A stretch of 64,000 bases of DNA from Caldicellulosiruptor hydrothermalis 108 (lineage in GTDB: Bacteria > Bacillota > Thermoanaerobacteria > Caldicellulosiruptorales > Caldicellulosiruptoraceae). The notes under the pieces are model-generated. The model saw only the letters and a program-made list of their open reading frames with translations. It was not told the origin of the DNA and searched no databases. The translations under genes and the position numbers were made by a program. Positions within the stretch are counted from its first letter, which is position 1, and each line of letters starts with the position of its first letter. Of the stretch, positions 50,410 through 58,373 are shown piece after piece. The stretch lies in the NCBI RefSeq assembly GCF_000166355.1, contig NC_014652.1, forward strand, positions 898,001-962,000. Reading direction: 5' to 3'.

Positions 50410-51420
50410 ATGCTTGTGCTTGGGATCGAGACATCATGCGATGAAACTTCTGCTGCAATTGTAGAAGATGGAAGAAAAGTTCTGTCAAATGTGATATACT
50501 CTCAGATTGACATCCATCATCAATTTGGTGGTGTTGTGCCAGAGATAGCTTCTCGCAAGCATGTTGAAAAGATTTCATACGTTGTTGATATGGCGTTCAA
50601 ACAGGCAGGTTTGACCATACACGATATTGATGGTATTGCTGCAACGTATGGGCCTGGGCTTGTAGGTTCGCTTCTTGTGGGGCTTTCGTTTGCAAAGGCA
50701 CTAAGCTATGCCAAAAGGCTTCCGTTTGTTGCTGTGAATCACATTGAAGGGCATATTTATGCCAATTTTATAACATACCCTCAACTTACACCTCCATTGA
50801 TTGTTCTTGTGGTCTCTGGAGGGCATACTAATCTAATTATTTTAAAAGATTTTGAAGAGTATGAAGTGGTTGGAAAAACAAGAGATGATGCGGCAGGCGA
50901 GGCTTTTGATAAGATTGCAAGGTACTTGGGGCTTGGATATCCTGGCGGTCCGGCCATAGACAAAATCGCAAAGCAGGGTGATGAGGACAAATACAAATAT
51001 CCTGTTGCTGATGTTGATGGGTACAATTTTAGTTTCAGCGGATTGAAATCTGCCGTGATAAACCATGTTCATGGGCTTTGGCAGAAAAGCGAAGAATTTA
51101 AAATAGAAGATGTTGCTGCGTCCTTCCAAAAAACAGTGGTGAGCATACTTGTAGAAAAAACAATCAATCTTTCACTTGAGACAAATATAAGAAAAATAGC
51201 AGTTGCCGGTGGCGTTGCTGCAAACTCAAGACTAAGAAGCGAATTTTATAAAAAGTGTGCTGAGCACAATATTGAATTTTTTGTGCCGGAATTTAAGTAC
51301 TGTACAGACAATGCAGCTATGATTGCCTCATGCGGCTACTTTAAACTGCAAAAAGGAATAGTGTCGTCTTATCGCGAAAATGCTGTTCCTTATATAAGTC
51401 TTGTAAGCAAAAAAAGTTAA
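50410..51420 (+). CDS. tsaD: tRNA N6-adenosine threonylcarbamoyltransferase TsaD
   Basis: Final enzyme of t6A modification at position 37 of ANN-reading tRNAs. The 336 residues have LGIETSCDETSAAIV, the metal-binding His pair in NHIEGHIYANF, the ATP-grip segment LVVSGGHTNLI, DDAAGEAFDKIARYLGLGYPGG and a late VAGGVAANSRLR and CTDNAAMIA. The start ATG follows AAGGAG. The end overlaps the convergent HD-GYP gene by four bases. Confidence 0.97.
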   Translation: MLVLGIETSCDETSAAIVEDGRKVLSNVIYSQIDIHHQFGGVVPEIASRKHVEKISYVVDMAFKQAGLTIHDIDGIAATYGPGLVGSLLVGLSFAKALSYAKRLPFVAVNHIEGHIYANFITYPQLTPPLIVLVVSGGHTNLIILKDFEEYEVVGKTRDDAAGEAFDKIARYLGLGYPGGPAIDKIAKQGDEDKYKYPVADVDGYNFSFSGLKSAVINHVHGLWQKSEEFKIEDVAASFQKTVVSILVEKTINLSLETNIRKIAVAGGVAANSRLRSEFYKKCAEHNIEFFVPEFKYCTDNAAMIASCGYFKLQKGIVSSYRENAVPYISLVSKKS

Positions 51421-52469
51421 TAGTTAATTACATCAATAATTTCCCTTTTAGGATCTTGAGAGAGGTCCACAAAATAAGGAATGAGCACAGGTGGACCTTC
51501 TTTTCTTGCAACAACTTTCACGATTGGTTTTGTCTTGTTGAAAGGATTTTCTTCGTACACAATTGCGATCTCACCCGTATTTAGTACAACAAAGCAACCC
51601 ACTGGATATTTTACCACCATCTTTAAAAACTTTTGAACAATGTCCTTGTCAAAATGAATGCCCGCATACTTTGTAAGATAATCTGCCGCCTTTGTTGGCA
51701 CTATTTTCTTTTTGTACACTCTGTCTGCAGTAATGGCATCGTACACATCCGCAATTGCCACAATTCTTGCAAACAAGGGTATTTTATCGCCTTTGAGTTT
51801 GAGAGGATAACCAGACCCATCAAGTCTTTCATGGTGCAAAAGTGCCACTTCTGCAATCTGTTCAGAAACACCATCCATGTTTTTTACAATTTGATATCCA
51901 TATATTGTGTGTTTTTTCATCTCTTCAAACTCTTCATCAGTAAGCTTTGCAGGTTTATTTAATATCTCATGGGGAATTTTCATTTTGCCAAAATCGTGCA
52001 AAAGTGCTGCCAAAGCCAAATCTTCTATTTGTTTTCTATCAAGTTCTAAAAGCTTTCCAATTATGGCGGCAAAAATACTAACATCTACAGAGTGAAAGTA
52101 TGTATAGTTGTCAACATCTCTAAATCCAACTATTCTCAAGAACACATCCTCTTCTTCAATTATTTGCGCTACAATGTCGTTTACTATTTCTTTGGCAACA
52201 AATGGGTCAACAATTTCTCCTGCCTTTGCAGACAGCATCAGGTCCTGAATGGCAACAAAAGTCTCATGATATATGATCTCTTCTTTTACATAATTTTCGA
52301 CATTTTCATCTTCCACATAGACGCTGTCGATGTTGTGTTCTCTAAGCTTTTGAATAAATGAAGGTTTTATGATAAACCCTTCTGGAAGCAAAAGCTTGCC
52401 GTTTTCAGTAAACACATCTCGCGCAAGTTTCATACCCTCTTCAAGCTGATCAATTGTCACTTTTTTCAT
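51417..52469 (-). CDS. HD-GYP domain cyclic-di-GMP phosphodiesterase
   Basis: Degrades c-di-GMP, lowering its level. The 350 residues have an N-terminal partial domain (about 1-120; PEGFIIKPSFIQKLREHNID), then the HD-GYP domain (about 125-290) with LLHDFGKMKIP (HD), HTIYGYQIV, HHERLDGSGYP (GYP) and IADVYDAITADRVYKKK. Both metal-binding and GYP residues are intact, so it is probably active. It is the only c-di-GMP enzyme in the window and lies 6 kb from the pilus operon and its riboswitch. Confidence 0.92.
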   Translation of the reverse strand: MKKVTIDQLEEGMKLARDVFTENGKLLLPEGFIIKPSFIQKLREHNIDSVYVEDENVENYVKEEIIYHETFVAIQDLMLSAKAGEIVDPFVAKEIVNDIVAQIIEEEDVFLRIVGFRDVDNYTYFHSVDVSIFAAIIGKLLELDRKQIEDLALAALLHDFGKMKIPHEILNKPAKLTDEEFEEMKKHTIYGYQIVKNMDGVSEQIAEVALLHHERLDGSGYPLKLKGDKIPLFARIVAIADVYDAITADRVYKKKIVPTKAADYLTKYAGIHFDKDIVQKFLKMVVKYPVGCFVVLNTGEIAIVYEENPFNKTKPIVKVVARKEGPPVLIPYFVDLSQDPKREIIDVINY

Positions 52470-52722
52470 GTGTTATAAAACCCCTTTGTTTTTTTAAAAT
52501 AAGACTAAAAAGTCTCCTGTATAAAATTTTACAGCAACATTTTTTGGCACGTCAATAAGATTTATATATTCTAACACATTTTAAACTTCTGCTAAGCATA
52601 CCTTTTCAAATTTTTTCTGAAAAGATTAGCAAAGTAGCAAAAGGATTTTTAAAATCATTGTAGAATATCTTATTTATCGTACACAAATTTAAATCTTTTA
52701 AGTTACAAGGGGGAATGCCTGT

Positions 52723-54807
52723 ATGAAAGACTATGCTCCGCAGTATATAAAAAATGTGGTTTTACTTGGTCACGGGGGGGATGGAAAAACAATCCTCACA
52801 GAGAGTATGTTATTTGCCGCAAAATGTATTGACAGAATGGGAAGGATAGAAGATGGTACAACCACCTCAGACTTTGACCCGGAAGAGATAAAAAGGCGAA
52901 TTTCAATTTCAATGACAGTAGAGCCTCTTGAGTGGCGGGACTGCAAGATAAACATTCTTGACACGCCGGGATACTTTGACTTTGTTGGAGAGGTATGTGA
53001 AGCGCTTTATGCAGCTGACTCTGCAGTGTTGGTAATCGGTGCAAAAACAGGTGTGCAGGTTGGGTCAGAGAAGGCATGGGAGCTTGCTCAAAAGCATAAT
53101 CTTCCAGTGCTCATATTTGTCAACAAGATGGATGAGGAAAATGCCAATTTCGAAAAAGTAGTAGATAGAATTAATCAAGTTTTAACACCAAAAGCAATCC
53201 CGATTCAGTATCCAATAATGGAAAATGGAAGGTTTGTTGGCTTTGTTGATGTGATTTCAAAAAGGGCTTACAGGTATGAAGATAACACCGCAAAGGAAGT
53301 AGAAATTCCGAGCGGGTTGAGTGATAAAATTGAAGAGATAAGGAATCGTCTTATAGAGGATTCGGTCGAAAATGATGAGAGTCTGATGGAAAAGTATTTT
53401 GCAGGTGAAGAAATCTCTGAGGATGAAATCTACAGGGGACTTAGCGAAGGGATAAAACAAAGGTCAGTCTTTCCAATACTGTGCGGGTGTGCTGCAAAGG
53501 GTCTTGGTGTTAAAGAGCTTCTGGACAGCATCTGCAGACTCTTGCCCGCAACCGATGCAAAGCAGTATAAAGCAAAGGATACGAAAAATGGAAATGAATT
53601 AAATATAAAAGTTGACAAGAACCAACCTGTCTGTGCTTTTGTATTCAAAACAGTTGCTGACCCGTTTGTTGGCAGGATTTCATATCTGAAAGTGGTAAGC
53701 GGCGTTCTAAAGCCGGAGATGACCTTGCTTAATACCATGTCAGAAAAGCCTGAAAAGATTTCACAGATCTTTATGATAAGAGGCAAAAAGCAGATTCCTG
53801 TATCTGAGCTTGTTGCAGGTGACATTGGTGTTGTGACAAAGCTACAATCTACTTTGACAAACTCCACCCTGTGCGAACAGTCAAGACCTGTCAAGCTTCA
53901 AGAGATTGATTTTCCACGTCCCTGGCTCATGCTTGCGATTGAGCCAAAGACAAAAGGCGATGAAGAAAAGATCTCAAACGGTCTTCACAGGCTTATGGAA
54001 GAGGACCTTACTTTTAGGATAGAAAAAAACAATGAAACTGGTCAAAACATCATCTATGGTATTGGTGAGATGCACATAGATGTGATCGTCAGCAAGCTTA
54101 AAAACAAGTTTGGCGTCTCGGTTGTCTTGTCTGACCCAAAAGTTCCCTATCGAGAGACTATCAGAAAAAAGGTAAAGAGCGAAGGAAAGTACAAAAAACA
54201 AACAGGTGGACATGGCCAGTACGGGCATGTGTTTATTGAATTTGAACCAAGCCCGGAAGAAGACTTAGTTTTTGAAGAGAAGATATTTGGCGGTGCTGTT
54301 CCAAAACAATACATTCCCGCTGTTGAAAAGGGACTGAGAGAGTGTATTAAAAAGGGTGTACTTGCAGGTTATCCTGTTATGAATTTGAAAGCTACCTTGG
54401 TTGACGGGTCATACCATCCAGTTGACTCATCAGAGCTTGCGTTCAAAGTTGCAACATCTTTAGCCTTCAAAAAAGGTCTTGCGCAGGCAAACCCGGTGCT
54501 TTTAGAGCCTATCATGAGCGTGAAGGTTGTAGTTCCACAAGACTACACAGGTGATATTATGGGGGATTTGAACAGGCGAAGAGGAAGAGTTCTGGGTATG
54601 CAGCCGCTTGACAATCACTTAGAAGAGATTTTGGCAGAAGTTCCTCTTGCTGAGATGTTCAAATACGCAACAGACCTCAGGTCCATGACACAGGGGAGAG
54701 GATATTTTTCCATGGAGTTTGCAAGGTATGAAGAGGTGCCGAGCCATATTGCCCAAAAGGTAATAGAGGCAGCTAAGGCTTCATTGCAGGAGGAAGAAGA
54801 GGAGTAA
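52723..54807 (+). CDS. Elongation factor G paralogue (EF-G-like, fusA2 type)
   Basis: Translational GTPase with the five-domain EF-G plan over 694 residues, but diverged from housekeeping EF-G: the P-loop reads GHGGDGKT instead of GHIDAGKT, the G3 motif is DTPGYFDF, and NKMD is normal. The segment EEIKRRISISMTV takes the place of the usual ERGITI switch region. Domain IV and V motifs remain (GHGQYGHVFIEFEP, YTGDIMGDLNRRRGRVLGM). Such second EF-Gs may act in recycling or stress; the role here is unknown. AAGGGGG precedes the ATG. Confidence 0.9.
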   Translation: MKDYAPQYIKNVVLLGHGGDGKTILTESMLFAAKCIDRMGRIEDGTTTSDFDPEEIKRRISISMTVEPLEWRDCKINILDTPGYFDFVGEVCEALYAADSAVLVIGAKTGVQVGSEKAWELAQKHNLPVLIFVNKMDEENANFEKVVDRINQVLTPKAIPIQYPIMENGRFVGFVDVISKRAYRYEDNTAKEVEIPSGLSDKIEEIRNRLIEDSVENDESLMEKYFAGEEISEDEIYRGLSEGIKQRSVFPILCGCAAKGLGVKELLDSICRLLPATDAKQYKAKDTKNGNELNIKVDKNQPVCAFVFKTVADPFVGRISYLKVVSGVLKPEMTLLNTMSEKPEKISQIFMIRGKKQIPVSELVAGDIGVVTKLQSTLTNSTLCEQSRPVKLQEIDFPRPWLMLAIEPKTKGDEEKISNGLHRLMEEDLTFRIEKNNETGQNIIYGIGEMHIDVIVSKLKNKFGVSVVLSDPKVPYRETIRKKVKSEGKYKKQTGGHGQYGHVFIEFEPSPEEDLVFEEKIFGGAVPKQYIPAVEKGLRECIKKGVLAGYPVMNLKATLVDGSYHPVDSSELAFKVATSLAFKKGLAQANPVLLEPIMSVKVVVPQDYTGDIMGDLNRRRGRVLGMQPLDNHLEEILAEVPLAEMFKYATDLRSMTQGRGYFSMEFARYEEVPSHIAQKVIEAAKASLQEEEEE

Positions 54808-54826
54808 AAAAATTTTTAATTTGCTA

Positions 54827-54855
54827 TTTACAAAATGCTAAAATGGGGTTATAAT
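54827..54855 (+). promoter_or_regulatory. Promoter of the zinc-ribbon gene
   Basis: TTTACA (54827-54832), 17 bases, perfect TATAAT (54850-54855). Transcription should begin near 54862. Confidence 0.65.
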
Positions 54856-54861
54856 TAAGAA

Positions 54862-54896
54862 GACGTTGGTTGTTCGGCAAAGGAACAATGGGCGTC
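54862..54896 (+). promoter_or_regulatory. 5'-terminal stem-loop in the leader of the zinc-ribbon gene
   Basis: GACGT (54862-54866) pairs with GCGTC (54892-54896) and TTGTTC (54870-54875) with GAACAA (54883-54888), around a GGCAAAG loop. It begins at the predicted transcript start, so it may protect the 5' end or sense temperature. Confidence 0.5.
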
Positions 54897-54934
54897 AGAA
54901 AAATCTAAATCCATGAAGTGAGGGGAATTTTAGA

Positions 54935-55231
54935 ATGTATCAAGACAAGGTTTTAGTTTGCAAGGATTGCGGAAGAGAGTTTGTGTTCACAGCAGGTGAA
55001 CAGGAATTTTACGCGCAGAAGGGGTTCAAGAACGAACCAACAAGGTGCAAAGAGTGTAGAGACCAGAGAAAGGCTATGCAAAGAAGAGATTCCAGACAGG
55101 GCCAAAGACGTGAACTTTACGATGCAGTGTGCAGTGCGTGTGGGAAAGAGACAAAGGTTCCATTCAGGCCCAGAAACGACAGACCCATATACTGCAGTGA
55201 TTGTTTCTCCAAGATAAAGGCAGCAAGATAA
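54935..55231 (+). CDS. Zinc-ribbon protein with two CxxC pairs per half
   Basis: Ninety-eight residues with CKDCGREFVF...CKECRDQRK in the first half and CSACGKETKVPF...CSDCFSKIKAAR in the second, two four-Cys zinc sites. This matches small clostridial zinc-ribbon proteins (probable zinc-ribbon domain, CxxC-x-CC group) of unknown function; a nucleic-acid or ribosome link is only a guess. The middle (RDSRQGQRREL) is basic. AGGGGAA precedes the ATG. Strong promoter and structured leader suggest high expression. Confidence 0.8.
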   Translation: MYQDKVLVCKDCGREFVFTAGEQEFYAQKGFKNEPTRCKECRDQRKAMQRRDSRQGQRRELYDAVCSACGKETKVPFRPRNDRPIYCSDCFSKIKAAR

Positions 55232-55262
55232 CCACTGCAGGTTTAAATAAAATGGGGAAGTT

Positions 55263-55296
55263 AAAAGCCGCATCAGTGTGATGCGGCTTTTGTTTT
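55263..55296. terminator. Bidirectional terminator between zinc-ribbon and deacetylase genes
   Basis: GCCGCATCA (55267-55275) and TGATGCGGC (55279-55287) form a 9-bp stem with a 3-base loop, flanked by A and T runs. Confidence 0.9.
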
Positions 55297-56175
55297 AAAC
55301 TGAAGGGGTTTTTGCATCTTGTCAATTGTTTCAAATCTGTATCTCTGTTTTTTGAAAGTTCTGATTATACTTGGCAGAGCTTCTATCGCATTCTTTTTAG
55401 AAGAGCTGTCATGCATCAGAAGTACAACTTCATTTTTTTTATTAGCTGTCGAAATTGTAATTTTTAGTATTTGATTGGGTGTAAGATTTTCATGATTTTT
55501 TATTGAGTCGCCAGTAATTGCATTCCAATCGACATACACTATACCGTTTGCGTCAAGGAACTTTTTAATTTGAGGTGAAACTCTGCTTAAAGACCCACCA
55601 GGAAATCTATAGTATTTGGGTTTTATTCCTATGATTTTGTATATAGTATCTTGCGCCTTTTTGAAGTCCTCAACAAAATGATTAAAATCTTTATATATGT
55701 TATTATACCTGTGAGAATATGAATGATTTCCTATCAAATGGCCTTTCTGATAAATTTCCTTTAAGTATTGTGGGTACTTTATACAATTTATACCTACAAC
55801 AAAAAATGTGGCTTTAACTTTCTCTTTTTCCAAGATTTCAAGTATGGAAGGGGTGACAGGTGATGGTCCATCATCAATGGTAAGATAAATGATTTTTTCA
55901 TTTTTTGCTTGCTTTTCAGCTTGTACATCTTTGCTTTGAGTTTCAACAGGATTTTTGACCCTATCGTTTTTATTTAAACTGGTTTTGACTAATTTTTGGT
56001 TGTGTGAAGGTTTTGGCTTTTCAAAAATCTTAAGCCTTTCTTCTTGAAGGTAAGTATGATTTTGTTTTAAAATTATAGCTGAAAAGAAGTTTTTGCTTGT
56101 ATGCATGGATATGAAGAAGGAAAATAACGCTAAAATGATTAAAAAAGCTACATGTGCTACCTTTTTGAGGTTCAA
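55273..56175 (-). CDS. Polysaccharide deacetylase (NodB domain)
   Basis: Removes acetyl groups from peptidoglycan or chitin-like polymers outside the cell. The 300 residues have one N-terminal membrane helix (AFLIILALFSFFISM), a Lys-rich linker of about 60 residues and the NodB domain (about 90-285) with TIDDGPSP (metal Asp), HSYSH (metal His), RFPGGS and LLMHDSS. No Cys lipobox. Converges on the zinc-ribbon gene. The order of the wall-related genes here is not functionally informative. Confidence 0.9.
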   Translation of the reverse strand: MNLKKVAHVAFLIILALFSFFISMHTSKNFFSAIILKQNHTYLQEERLKIFEKPKPSHNQKLVKTSLNKNDRVKNPVETQSKDVQAEKQAKNEKIIYLTIDDGPSPVTPSILEILEKEKVKATFFVVGINCIKYPQYLKEIYQKGHLIGNHSYSHRYNNIYKDFNHFVEDFKKAQDTIYKIIGIKPKYYRFPGGSLSRVSPQIKKFLDANGIVYVDWNAITGDSIKNHENLTPNQILKITISTANKKNEVVLLMHDSSSKKNAIEALPSIIRTFKKQRYRFETIDKMQKPLQFKTKAASH

Positions 56176-56259
56176 CCTTTTTCTTTCCTTTCATGCGAGC
56201 ACTTTATACAAATGATTATAATATATTTGTTACATCTTAACAATAAAAAATATATTGCA

Positions 56260-56310
56260 TTTACAAAAAAAATATATTAAAATATATTTGCAAGGTCAAA
56301 GATAGTCAAA
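56260..56310 (+). promoter_or_regulatory. ctsR promoter and CtsR operator
   Basis: Promoter TTTACA (56260-56265), 17 bases, TATATT (56283-56288). The heptanucleotide direct repeat GGTCAAA-GAT-AGTCAAA (56294-56310) is an exact CtsR box and covers the predicted transcription start, so CtsR represses its own operon. Confidence 0.9.
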
Positions 56311-56342
56311 GTCAGCTAAGGTTGAAGCGGGGTGGAATTTTT

Positions 56343-56801
56343 ATGCCAAGGCTTTCTGACATCATTGAGGAGTTCATAAAGGACCTGATTGAAAAAAAAG
56401 ATGGTGAGGTTGAAATTCAGAGAAATGAGCTTGCAAACTTTTTCAACTGTGCACCATCTCAGATAAATTATGTGCTTTCCACCAGGTTTACTATTGAAAG
56501 AGGGTATTACATTGAAAGCAAACGTGGCGGTGGTGGCTCTATTAGAATTGTAAAGGTCAAGTTTGAAAATTCTTCTAACTTGCTTGAAAATATTCTGAAC
56601 AATATAAACTCACCTGTAAGTCAGCACCAGGCAAACGAAATTGTTGAGTGTTTACTTGAAAATGGTGTGATATCAAAAAGAGAAGCAAATATAATGAAAG
56701 CTGCGCTCAATGACAAGACACTACCGGTGAACCAGCCATTGAAAGATACGCTCAGAATGTTAATTCTAAAAGCAATGATAATTTCTCTTATGAATGGGTA
56801 A
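56343..56801 (+). CDS. ctsR: Class III stress gene repressor CtsR
   Basis: Winged-helix repressor of clp genes, inactivated by heat and by McsB. The 152 residues show LSDIIEEFIKDLI, the DNA-binding region FFNCAPSQINYVLSTRFT, the glycine-rich wing ESKRGGGGSIRIVKV and a C-terminal dimer domain. ATG 56343 has GGGGTGG about eight bases upstream; the longer frame from 56322 is not used. Heads the ctsR-mcsA-mcsB-clpC operon and is autorepressed by the box at 56294-56310. Confidence 0.96.
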   Translation: MPRLSDIIEEFIKDLIEKKDGEVEIQRNELANFFNCAPSQINYVLSTRFTIERGYYIESKRGGGGSIRIVKVKFENSSNLLENILNNINSPVSQHQANEIVECLLENGVISKREANIMKAALNDKTLPVNQPLKDTLRMLILKAMIISLMNG

Positions 56802-56848
56802 TATTTAAATGAGAAGAAGCTTTTCTTTTTAAAGGACGGTGAGGTATC

Positions 56849-57361
56849 ATGCTTTGCGAAAATTGCGGGAAAAGACCGGCAACTGTACACTATACCCAGA
56901 TTATAAACGGAGTTAAAACAGAGATGCATCTTTGCGAAGTTTGTGCAAAGCAAAAAGGCAGTATAGAGTTCGATGCACCATTTTCTGTAACAAACTTTTT
57001 GGCAGGAATACTGGAGCCAGCTTTTGGAACCCAAGTTTTGAAACCTTCTTTTGAGGTTGCTCTTACATGCAAGGGTTGTGGTATGACGTTTGACGAGTTT
57101 AGAAGAGCTGGCAGGTTTGGCTGTGCTATGTGCTACAGCTCCTTTTCAGAAAAGCTCTATCCCATTTTCCGCAGGATTCACGGCAACACAAAACATGTTG
57201 GTAAAATCCCTACAAAGATGGGCGAAGATATAGCAATAAAAAGAGAAATTGACAGGCTCAAAATAGAACTCAATGTTGCTATAAAGAATGAGGAGTATGA
57301 AAAGGCTGCAAGAATAAGGGATAAAATAAGAGAGCTTGAAAAAAAGCTTTCACGGGAGTGA
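56849..57361 (+). CDS. mcsA: McsA, activator of the McsB arginine kinase
   Basis: Zinc-binding partner of McsB. The 170 residues have four CxxC pairs: CENCGKRP, CEVCAKQ, CKGCGMTF and CAMCYSS, followed by a UvrB/UvrC-type motif near the end (EYEKAARIRDKIRELEKK). The GGTGAGG site is close to ATG 56849. Lies between ctsR and mcsB; complete. Confidence 0.94.
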   Translation: MLCENCGKRPATVHYTQIINGVKTEMHLCEVCAKQKGSIEFDAPFSVTNFLAGILEPAFGTQVLKPSFEVALTCKGCGMTFDEFRRAGRFGCAMCYSSFSEKLYPIFRRIHGNTKHVGKIPTKMGEDIAIKREIDRLKIELNVAIKNEEYEKAARIRDKIRELEKKLSRE

Positions 57362-57370
57362 TTTTTCACG

Positions 57371-58357
57371 ATGAATGATATTGTTGTAACAAGCAGGATA
57401 AGGCTTGCAAGGAATCTTTCTGATGTGCCTTTTACCATAAAGATGAATGACTATGATGCCTCAAATGTTATAGATAGGGTGAGGGATGTAATCTTAAAAA
57501 ACAAGCAGTATCATTTCGATTTTTTCGAGATAAAAAAGCTACCTCTTATAAAACGTCAGGTGCTGATAGAAAAGCATTTGATATCACCTGCACTTGCATC
57601 ATCAAAAATAAAAAGTGCTGTGGCAATTGACCAAAATGAGAATATCAGCATTATGATAAATGAAGAAGATCATCTTAGAATTCAGGTTCTTTACAGGGGG
57701 CAGGAAATACAAAAGGCATGGGAAGATGCAAACAGGATTGACGACTTTTTGGAACAGCATCTTCCTTATGCCTATGACGAAACATGGGGCTACCTTACTT
57801 CATGTCCCACAAATGTTGGAACAGGACTGAGAGCATCTTTTATGCTTCATCTTCCTGCCCTGACACTTCTGGGGTACATGAAAGGAATAATTGATACAAT
57901 AACAAAGCTGGGGATTGCAGTGAGAGGGTTTTATGGTGAGGGAAGTGAGGCCGCAGGAAACCTGTATCAGATTTCTAATCAGATAACCTTGGGTCAGCCT
58001 GAAGAAGACATTATAGCAAATGTAGTTTCAATTACAAATCAGATAATAGAGCAGGAACAGCAAGCAAGGTTGAGGCTTTTGAGCGAAAACAGAGCTTTTG
58101 TTGAAGACAAGGTCTACAGAGCTTATGGAATTTTGAAATATGCAAGGAATATCTCTTCAAACGAAGCTTTAAAACTCATATCTGATGTGAGAATGGGTAT
58201 CAGTATGGGTATAATAAAGGAGACAACAATCGACAAGCTGGATGTGCTTTTGAATTTAATTCAGCCTGCTATTATCCAAGACTACTTTGGCAGGGAAATG
58301 ACACCAGAGGAAAGAGACATAAAAAGAGCAGAACTCATAAGAAAAATTTTGGAATAG
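57371..58357 (+). CDS. mcsB: Protein arginine kinase McsB
   Basis: Phosphorylates arginines on misfolded proteins and on CtsR, marking them for ClpCP. The 328 residues resemble guanido kinases: [41 protein letters not shown] (active-site Cys), a [19 protein letters not shown] loop, and RMGISMG near the end. Complete. Ten bases behind mcsA, with its ribosome-binding site in the mcsA end. Confidence 0.96.
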   Translation: MNDIVVTSRIRLARNLSDVPFTIKMNDYDASNVIDRVRDVILKNKQYHFDFFEIKKLPLIKRQVLIEKHLISPALASSKIKSAVAIDQNENISIMINEEDHLRIQVLYRGQEIQKAWEDANRIDDFLEQHLPYAYDETWGYLTSCPTNVGTGLRASFMLHLPALTLLGYMKGIIDTITKLGIAVRGFYGEGSEAAGNLYQISNQITLGQPEEDIIANVVSITNQIIEQEQQARLRLLSENRAFVEDKVYRAYGILKYARNISSNEALKLISDVRMGISMGIIKETTIDKLDVLLNLIQPAIIQDYFGREMTPEERDIKRAELIRKILE

Positions 58358-58373
58358 GGAGGGAAGAATTAAT

